This document shows, piece after piece, positions 59,099 to 64,000 of a stretch of 64,000 bases of DNA (position 1 is its first letter; every line of letters begins with the position of its first letter). Origin of the DNA: Balnearium lithotrophicum (lineage in GTDB: Bacteria > Aquificota > Aquificia > Desulfurobacteriales > Desulfurobacteriaceae); contig NZ_FXTM01000002.1 in NCBI RefSeq assembly GCF_900182585.1, positions 1 to 64,000 on the forward strand. The letters run 5' to 3'. The notes under the pieces are model-generated. The model was not told the DNA's origin, did not search any database, and worked only from the letters and a program-made list of their open reading frames with translations. The translations under genes were made by a program, and so were the position numbers.

Positions 59099-59155
59099 TT
59101 TAGATGAATCGATTCAAAGATAGCTTTTTTCTATAGCTTCCCCTTCCAATTCCCA
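59099..59155 (-). pseudogene. 18-codon open frame resembling a broken Tat-leader gene start
   Basis: Directly after lolA, with AGGAGG and the same spacing as napA, a frame starts at ATG 59153-59155 and reads MGIGRGSYRKKLSLNRFI before TAA. From ribosome site to codon 6 it matches the napA start in about 24 of 29 bases. A single G-to-A change would give GRRSYRKK, close to a twin-arginine motif. It could be the remnant of a lost exported redox protein gene, or a small peptide. No later homologous frame is seen in the gap. Confidence 0.4.
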
Positions 59156-59166
59156 TGGTACCCTCC

Positions 59167-59760
59167 TTAAGGCTGGCTCTGAGCCGGCCTTTCACACTCC
59201 TCCAACTTAAAGAGGGAATTTCTCAGCGGAACGTTCCTCTCAAACTCCTTAATTAGGTAAGTTTGCTCTGTTCCATCGTACTGAATTGCAACAACTTCCT
59301 TGAGTCTATCTCTTTCAAAGAGAAATCTAATTTCCTTAAAGTAGGAATTTTTACTCTTCGGTTTTAAAATGAAAATTTCATCAGAGTTTAACTTTCTGTG
59401 AATAATGTTGTATTCCTCCTTTAAGAGTTCTGGAGCTTCTACCAATTCCAGAATGGGAAACAGGGATAGATTTTCCTTCACACTTGAAATCTGACACGTT
59501 CCATCATCAAGAACTGTTTCCATTAAACGGCCGTTTGAGACAACAAGGGATTTGCTTCCCCACGTGTACTTCCAGAGAAACTTTAAAGGTCTTTCGTAGA
59601 AAATCTCTCCTTTGTACATGGTAACTTCATCACCGGCAACGGGGAGCTCCATCCTCTGAGAGAAAACAATATGAAGTGTATTTATTCCCTTAAAGTAATC
59701 TGTAAGTGTTCCTGCAAGGGAGGTTTGAAAGAGAAGAAGCACAAAAAGGAGAACCTTCAC
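59167..59760 (-). CDS. lolA: Outer-membrane lipoprotein carrier protein
   Basis: A 197-residue periplasmic chaperone that ferries lipoproteins. A signal peptide (MKVLLFVLLLFQTSLA) is followed by the LolA fold: YFKGINTLHIVFSQRME, then YKGEIFYERPLKFLWKYTWG and LVVSNGRLMETVLDD. It is very short of exact motifs, but order and length (203 in E. coli) fit. The start is GTG with AGGAGG upstream. Its presence agrees with the outer membrane implied by kdsD and gmhA. Confidence 0.85.
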   Translation of the reverse strand: MKVLLFVLLLFQTSLAGTLTDYFKGINTLHIVFSQRMELPVAGDEVTMYKGEIFYERPLKFLWKYTWGSKSLVVSNGRLMETVLDDGTCQISSVKENLSLFPILELVEAPELLKEEYNIIHRKLNSDEIFILKPKSKNSYFKEIRFLFERDRLKEVVAIQYDGTEQTYLIKEFERNVPLRNSLFKLEECERPAQSQP

Positions 59761-59813
59761 AATTTCCTCCTTCTATTTAAATTAAGTACTAACGCTAATT
59801 TATTGGAGTCAGA

Positions 59814-60389
59814 ATGAAAGTTGTAGGTGGAAAATATAGAGGAAGGCCAATCAAATCGATGCCAAAAAGGGAGGATACAAAGCTTTTAAGGCCAACAACG
59901 GAAAGGGTAAAGGAGTCGGTCTTTTCCATTTTGAATAACTACCTTGAAGGAACAAAGTTTTTAGACCTCTTTGCAGGAACGGGCTCTATAGGAATTGAAG
60001 CCCTCAGCAGGGGAGCAGAAAAGGTTGTTTTTGTGGAGAGCGATAGAAGGTTCTGTAATCTTATAAAGGAAAACCTTAAAAAGCTTGGTATTCCAAGGGA
60101 AAAGTACGAAGTAATCTGCGATGACTATACAAGAGCCCTTAAAAAACTCTCAAAGAGAGGAGAGGTTTTTGACTTTATCTATGCGGACCCACCCTACGAA
60201 AGAGGTTACTACACAAGAGTTGTCAACATGGTTAAAAACTTAGGTTTACTCGATAGGGACGGTCTCTTAATTCTCGAGGAGCCGAAGAAGAATCCATTCA
60301 TTCCTGAAGACGAGGAGTGGTTGGTTGAAAAGAGGAGCTACGGAACCACAACCGTCAGTTTCTTAAACTTTAACCCGGAGGACGAGTAA
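59814..60389 (+). CDS. rsmD: 16S rRNA (guanine966-N2)-methyltransferase
   Basis: A 191-residue SAM-dependent enzyme. Motifs are VVGGKYRGRPI near the start, LRPTTERVKESVFSIL, FLDLFAGTGSIGIEALSRGA, VVFVESDR and the catalytic IYADPPYERG (DPPY). A GGAG lies five bases before ATG. It shares one base with the start of the queD-like gene (TAATG). Confidence 0.95.
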   Translation: MKVVGGKYRGRPIKSMPKREDTKLLRPTTERVKESVFSILNNYLEGTKFLDLFAGTGSIGIEALSRGAEKVVFVESDRRFCNLIKENLKKLGIPREKYEVICDDYTRALKKLSKRGEVFDFIYADPPYERGYYTRVVNMVKNLGLLDRDGLLILEEPKKNPFIPEDEEWLVEKRSYGTTTVSFLNFNPEDE

Positions 60390-61036
60390 TGTTTGAAATA
60401 TCAAAGACATTTGAATTTTCGTCTGCCCACTCGGTTCACTCTCAAAGGCTTAATCCAGAATGGGCTGGTAACAGTTATCCAAAGTGTAGAAGACTTCCCG
60501 GACACGGTCACAACTACAGGCTCAAGGTTTTTCTATCCTCTGACAAATTGGATGAAAGTCAGATGGTTACCGATTTTGGTCATTTGAAGTGGTTGAAGGA
60601 GTTTATAGACGACTGTTTTGACCATAAACTAATATTAGGAATGGATGACCCGGCCTTTCATTTCCTCCTTGAAAGGTTAGGTTTAACGAATGGAAACAGT
60701 TTTATTATTCCACACGGAAAAGCCAAATCTACCATAGTTGATGAACACTTTAGAATTGAGACGAAAGAAATCTCTGAAATTTCATTAAAGGATTTAAATA
60801 GATTCAATTTCATTACTTTCAATAGCTACTCACCGAACGAGATATCTCCGATTACAGATTTTTACCAGAGGCTAATTGATGGAATAGCCTTTTTCAAGGG
60901 TTCACCAACCTCTGAGAACTTGGCAAGGTTTTTCTTTAAGTTTGTCTCTGAAAATGTAAAACCATTAGGAGTAAAGTGCAGTAGGGTGAAAATTTATGAA
61001 ACTCCAACGTCCTGTGCATCGTACTTTGAAGAGTAA
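60389..61036 (+). CDS. 6-pyruvoyl-tetrahydropterin synthase / QueD family, long form
   Basis: A 215-residue member of the PTPS fold (typical QueD 120). Zinc ligands appear as SSAHSVHSQ and GHGHNYRLKV; the catalytic Cys precedes by the C-x5-HGH spacing (CRRLPGHGHN). MVTDFGHLKWLKEFIDDCFDHKLIL is the standard second half. PTSENLARFFF and ETPTSCASY close it. A 70-residue insertion (about 90-160) with no known match separates DHKLIL from the C-terminal motif. Queuosine precursor (carboxytetrahydropterin) or pterin synthesis are the options. It is coupled to rsmD and overlaps uvrC by 41 bp. Confidence 0.82.
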   Translation: MFEISKTFEFSSAHSVHSQRLNPEWAGNSYPKCRRLPGHGHNYRLKVFLSSDKLDESQMVTDFGHLKWLKEFIDDCFDHKLILGMDDPAFHFLLERLGLTNGNSFIIPHGKAKSTIVDEHFRIETKEISEISLKDLNRFNFITFNSYSPNEISPITDFYQRLIDGIAFFKGSPTSENLARFFFKFVSENVKPLGVKCSRVKIYETPTSCASYFEE

Positions 61037-62792
61037 GGTTGAGTCCGTTCCAGAGCTTCCAGGTGTTTACCTGTTTAAGGATAGGGACGGAAATGTAATC
61101 TACGTTGGAAAGGCAAAATCCTTAAAGAGGAGACTTCTAAATCACCTATCGGCCACGAATCCAAGCGATAAGAGTTACAAAATCGTCAGCTCATCCTGTG
61201 ACTTTGACTACATTGTGGTAAAGAGTGAAAGGGAGGCCTTAAAACTTGAGGCTGAGCTGATAAAAACGTACCTTCCAAGATTCAACGTTCTTTTAAAGGA
61301 CGATAAGAGCTATCCTTTTCTCGTTATAACGGATGAGGAGTTTCCAACTGTAAAGATTGTAAGGAAAAAGGACGATGTTTCCGGAGAGAAGTTCGGTCCG
61401 TTCATTCCACCCAAAATTGCACGGCAGTTAAAGGAGCTCCTCCATAAAACCTTTAAACTGAGAAAGTGCAAGGAATTAAAGAAGAGGAATAAACCCTGCC
61501 TCCAGTACTACATAGAAAGGTGCACAGCCCCCTGCTGTGGCTACGTTGGAAAGAAGGAGTACAGAAACCAAGTTAAGGGAGCTCTATCCTTCCTAAAGGG
61601 AAACGTTAAGGAGCTCATAAAGGAACTCCACTCAAAAATCGAGGAGGCAGCCGAGAAGTTGGAGTTTGAAAGGGCTGCCTCACTGAGGGACCAGCTTCTT
61701 GCAATTAAGGAGGTCTATCAGAGGAGCTCTTACCTCTTTGATGAATTTCCCAACTGTGACATATTCTACTTGGAAGAGAAAAAGGGTCTCTTTAACGGAG
61801 TTAAGTTAACAGTTAGGAATGGAATCATCTACGGAAAGGAGAGCTTTACGTTTGACCCTGTTGACCCCTGGGATGAGGAATTACTTGAGGAGCTCTTTAA
61901 CTACGGAGAGGAAAAAATTTCGAGTGAAGTTGTTGGAACGATATGGTTGAAGAACAACTACTCTTGCTTTGAACTTCCAGATAGGATTTTTACAAACTTT
62001 AAATCCCTTGATTCCCGTTATAAAACGGAGGATATACCAGAGAGCATTTTGACCCTTGTTAAAAAGAACAGAAAATTCGAAAGGGCAAGGTTAAATCTTG
62101 AAAAGCTGAGAGAGGAGTATGAATCTGTCTTTTACGATTTCTTTCCCAATAGGGTGGAGGTCTTTGACATCTCGACACTTCAGGGAGAGGCAACTGTAGG
62201 TTCTTGCGTTGTTTGGGAAAATGGAGAGTTTGTTAAAAGTGATTACAGAAGGTACAGAGTGAGAAGTGTAGATGGCGTCAACGATTATGCATCAATGGAG
62301 GAGGTTTTGAACAGGAGGTTTAAGAGGATAAAGTCGGGAGAGGTCAGAGCTCCAGACCTCGTTTTAGTCGATGGGGGAGTAGGACAGCTCAACGTGGCCG
62401 TAAGGGTCAGGGATTCCTTAAATCTGGATTTCAGGGTGTTCTCAATAGCAAAGAAGGAGGAGTTGGTTTTCACGGACGACGGAGAAATCATTGAAACTAA
62501 GAAGTATCCATTACTTTTCAGGTTCTTCACGTCCCTTCGGGATGAGGCCCACAGATTTGCAATAAGCTACAATAGAAAAGTTAGGGAAAGAGAGATGTTG
62601 AGGAGTTCCTTTGATGGAATAAAGGGGCTTGGGGTTAAGAGGAAAACACTGATAGAGAGGTTTTATCCGGATTTAAGGGAGCTCTCAATGGCAACAATTG
62701 AGGAGCTCCGAAGGATTGGCATTCCGAAGAACGTAGCAGAGGAAGTTATAAAACGGGCAAGGGAAGTTTTTGGAGGGAGAGATGAGAGTTGA
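60996..62792 (+). CDS. uvrC: Excinuclease ABC subunit C
   Basis: A 598-residue nuclease that makes both incisions in nucleotide excision repair. The GIY-YIG domain is LPGVYLFKDRDGNVIYVGKA, the UVR motif is KLEFERAASLRDQL (about 220-233), the RNase H-like domain is VFDISTLQGEATVGSCVVWE through LVLVDGGVGQLNVA, and the end has tandem HhH (FDGIKGLGVKRKTLIERF; IGIPKNVAEEVIKRA). The ATG at 60996 overlaps queD by 41 bp; GTG 61014 or TTG 61026 are other possible starts. Confidence 0.95.
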   Translation: MKLQRPVHRTLKSKVESVPELPGVYLFKDRDGNVIYVGKAKSLKRRLLNHLSATNPSDKSYKIVSSSCDFDYIVVKSEREALKLEAELIKTYLPRFNVLLKDDKSYPFLVITDEEFPTVKIVRKKDDVSGEKFGPFIPPKIARQLKELLHKTFKLRKCKELKKRNKPCLQYYIERCTAPCCGYVGKKEYRNQVKGALSFLKGNVKELIKELHSKIEEAAEKLEFERAASLRDQLLAIKEVYQRSSYLFDEFPNCDIFYLEEKKGLFNGVKLTVRNGIIYGKESFTFDPVDPWDEELLEELFNYGEEKISSEVVGTIWLKNNYSCFELPDRIFTNFKSLDSRYKTEDIPESILTLVKKNRKFERARLNLEKLREEYESVFYDFFPNRVEVFDISTLQGEATVGSCVVWENGEFVKSDYRRYRVRSVDGVNDYASMEEVLNRRFKRIKSGEVRAPDLVLVDGGVGQLNVAVRVRDSLNLDFRVFSIAKKEELVFTDDGEIIETKKYPLLFRFFTSLRDEAHRFAISYNRKVREREMLRSSFDGIKGLGVKRKTLIERFYPDLRELSMATIEELRRIGIPKNVAEEVIKRAREVFGGRDES

Positions 62793-63279
62793 GTTTCAAC
62801 TGAAGGAGATTTTAACAAGGAAGGGGCTAACAGTATCGACTGCTGAAAGCTGTACAGGAGGTTTGGTTGCTGCACGTATTGTTAATGTTCCGGGGAGCTC
62901 TGAGTACTTTATGGGAGGAGTTGTTGCCTACGATAACAGTGTAAAGATGAAGGTTTTGAATGTAAAGGCAGAGACCCTATTAAAGTACGGAGCAGTGAGT
63001 GAAGAAACGGCAAGGGAGATGGCATTGGGTGTTAAGGAGCTAATAGGAACAGACTGTTCAATATCAACAACGGGAATAGCAGGTCCTACCGGAGGAACCC
63101 CAGAAAAGCCGGAAGGATTAACCTACATAGGCGTTTCCTTTAGAGATAGAGTCGAAGTTTTTAAGTTCATCTTTGAGGACAATGACCCCGACCCTGTAAA
63201 GAGGAGAAATAACAGGAGGAGAAAGGCCGCTAAAAAGGCCATCCAGCTTCTAGTAAAGCTGTTAGAGGGAAAGATTTGA
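62782..63279 (+). CDS. CinA C-terminal domain protein (nicotinamide-nucleotide amidase)
   Basis: A 165-residue PncC-type amidase that deamidates NMN in the pyridine salvage cycle. Motifs are TVSTAESCTGGLVAARI with the catalytic Ser/Lys region, YDNSVKMKVLNVKAE, GAVSEETAREMA and SISTTGIAGPTGGTPEKPEG. I chose the ATG at 62782 because GGAGGGAG lies just upstream; it overlaps the uvrC stop by 11 bp. It is followed by folK, overlapping by 4 bp. Confidence 0.92.
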   Translation: MRVEFQLKEILTRKGLTVSTAESCTGGLVAARIVNVPGSSEYFMGGVVAYDNSVKMKVLNVKAETLLKYGAVSEETAREMALGVKELIGTDCSISTTGIAGPTGGTPEKPEGLTYIGVSFRDRVEVFKFIFEDNDPDPVKRRNNRRRKAAKKAIQLLVKLLEGKI

Positions 63280-63698
63280 GAGCTCTCCTGATTTTAGGAA
63301 CAAACTTGGGAAATAGGAAGGAAAATCTTGAGAGAGCAGAAACTTTAATTGAGAAATTTGTAGGTAGGGTTTTGAAGAGGAGTTCTATAATTGAAACAGA
63401 GCCTTTTGGAGTTCCAAATCAACCACACTTTTTAAACTACGGCCTCTTGGTTGAAACCTTCCATCCTCCCTTTGAACTTTTAAAACTCTTAAAGTGGATA
63501 GAGAAGAGGGTCGGGAGGTACAGGACCTACAGATGGGGACCAAGAGTTATAGACATTGACATAGTTAGACTTGAGGGACTGAAAATCTCAACACCTGAAC
63601 TTAAAGTTCCTCATCCAGGACTAAGGGACAGGGAATTTTTTAGGAAAATAGGGAAAGAGGTTCTAAACGAAAACCTCTTCCCTGTTAACGGGCTTTAA
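63276..63698 (+). CDS. folK: HPPK (2-amino-4-hydroxy-6-hydroxymethyldihydropteridine diphosphokinase)
   Basis: A 140-residue folate-pathway kinase. LLILGTNLGNRKENLERAET, then SSIIETEPFGVPNQPHFLNYG, WIEKRVGRYRTYRWGPRVID, and the metal DIDIV and VPHPGLRDREFF motifs are complete. The start is TTG at 63276, overlapping the cinA stop. Slightly short (159 in E. coli). Its end overlaps the convergent KamA-family gene by 36 bp. Confidence 0.93.
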   Translation: MRALLILGTNLGNRKENLERAETLIEKFVGRVLKRSSIIETEPFGVPNQPHFLNYGLLVETFHPPFELLKLLKWIEKRVGRYRTYRWGPRVIDIDIVRLEGLKISTPELKVPHPGLRDREFFRKIGKEVLNENLFPVNGL

Positions 63699-64000
63699 GT
63701 CATCGAGCCAACCGGCGTTTGGAGTGAGGATTCTCTTAAAGAGCTTACCGACTTTTTTGGGATTTTTACACTGGTGGTACTTTAGATAGATTTCATTTCC
63801 AATTATTCCGACAATCTCTATCTTTCCGGTTTTGTGGGACATTATGTACTTAAACCTCTTAGCATGACCATCTAACATCTGCTTTGCCTTCTCAACTATT
63901 TCGTAACCTTTTTTCAGAGGAACTTGAAAGTGGCTCTTTACCCTTTTTACAGGCCTACACTGAAAGACGTAGTAGGGAATAACACCGGCTGATGTTAGTT
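63663..64000 (-). CDS. KamA-family radical SAM protein (lysine 2,3-aminomutase-like), C-terminal part
   Basis: About 112 codons open to the right edge. The frame reads LTSAGVIPYYVFQCRPVKRV, then KSHFQVPLKKGYEIVEKAKQ and MLDGHAKRFKYIMSH. AGVIPYY with a following QC is the C-terminal core of the KamA/EpmB family, and KYIMSHKTGKIEIVG follows. The radical SAM cysteines and PLP lysine would lie outside the window. The substrate (lysine, glutamate or the EF-P lysine) cannot be told. The C-terminus overlaps folK by 36 bp. Confidence 0.8.
   Translation of the reverse strand, partial: LTSAGVIPYYVFQCRPVKRVKSHFQVPLKKGYEIVEKAKQMLDGHAKRFKYIMSHKTGKIEIVGIIGNEIYLKYHQCKNPKKVGKLFKRILTPNAGWLDDLKPVNREEVFV

Overview
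The window most resembles a chromosome segment of a thermophilic, anaerobic or microaerophilic, nitrate-reducing bacterium of the Desulfurobacteriaceae type (Aquificota; Thermovibrio/Desulfurobacterium relatives). The evidence is a nap cluster in the order napC-napM-napA-napD-napG-napH without napB, an octaheme HAO-like cytochrome gene beside it, a superoxide reductase instead of SOD or catalase, a minimal SUF system, several archaeal-type enzymes (ADTH synthase, pyrimidine reductase ArfC type, Trm10-like methyltransferase, COG1031 radical SAM, COG2112 kinase), AGA/AGG-rich arginine codons, and tightly overlapping genes. The assignment is an inference from gene content. I saw no rRNA, tRNA or CRISPR array.

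Layout. 1-354: end of an insertion sequence whose inverted repeat abuts or enters a kinase gene. 0.3-6 kb, minus strand: rpoN (broken by an in-frame TAG), psiE-like, glnE, an unknown gene and a COG2112 kinase, a nitrogen-regulation-flavoured operon. 6-8 kb, plus: M48 lipoprotein protease, kdsD and a small basic protein. 8-14.3 kb: trpE/pabB, ilvB-ilvN-ilvC, cysE with a TPR membrane protein, and an ArsR regulator. 14.3-21 kb, minus: mraY, two oligopeptide permeases, a riboflavin-pathway reductase, a CDP-alcohol phosphotransferase, ugd and ppx/gppA. 21-26 kb: ribE, superoxide reductase, sufB-sufC, and a divergent TrkA-like/CPA2 antiporter pair. 26-33 kb: COG1031 radical SAM, ADTH synthase, gmhA, rho, tatC, tatA, trpA and DedA. 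33-38.7 kb: rpmE, a shortened ThyX-like gene, an unknown gene, cysteine synthase, Trm10-like, argJ and coaX. 38.7-47.7 kb, minus: the respiratory block (small cytochrome c, napH, napG, napD, napA, napM, napC, two TPR exported proteins, HAO-like). 47.7-51.7 kb, minus: SPFH, nfeD, alr, prmA, PHP phosphoesterase. 51.7-64 kb: purH, fmdE-like, gltB, a degenerate phosphoesterase-like gene, lolA, rsmD, queD/PTPS, uvrC, cinA, folK and the C-terminus of a KamA-family radical SAM protein.

How the genes work together. NapC, NapG and NapH would pass quinol electrons to NapM and then NapA in the periplasm. NapA and NapG carry twin-arginine leaders that TatA/TatC, also encoded here, could export. The HAO-like protein would be the natural candidate for the later nitrogen-oxide steps in an organism without nrfA, but as written its gene carries a one-base deletion. 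The SUF genes and superoxide reductase form one operon for cluster assembly and superoxide detoxification. A Fur/PerR-type palindrome lies between it and the divergent antiporter operon.

Two core genes (rpoN and the HAO-like gene) carry single-nucleotide lesions in otherwise intact frames. They may be assembly errors, real recent mutations or recoding. They are the observations here that most need checking.
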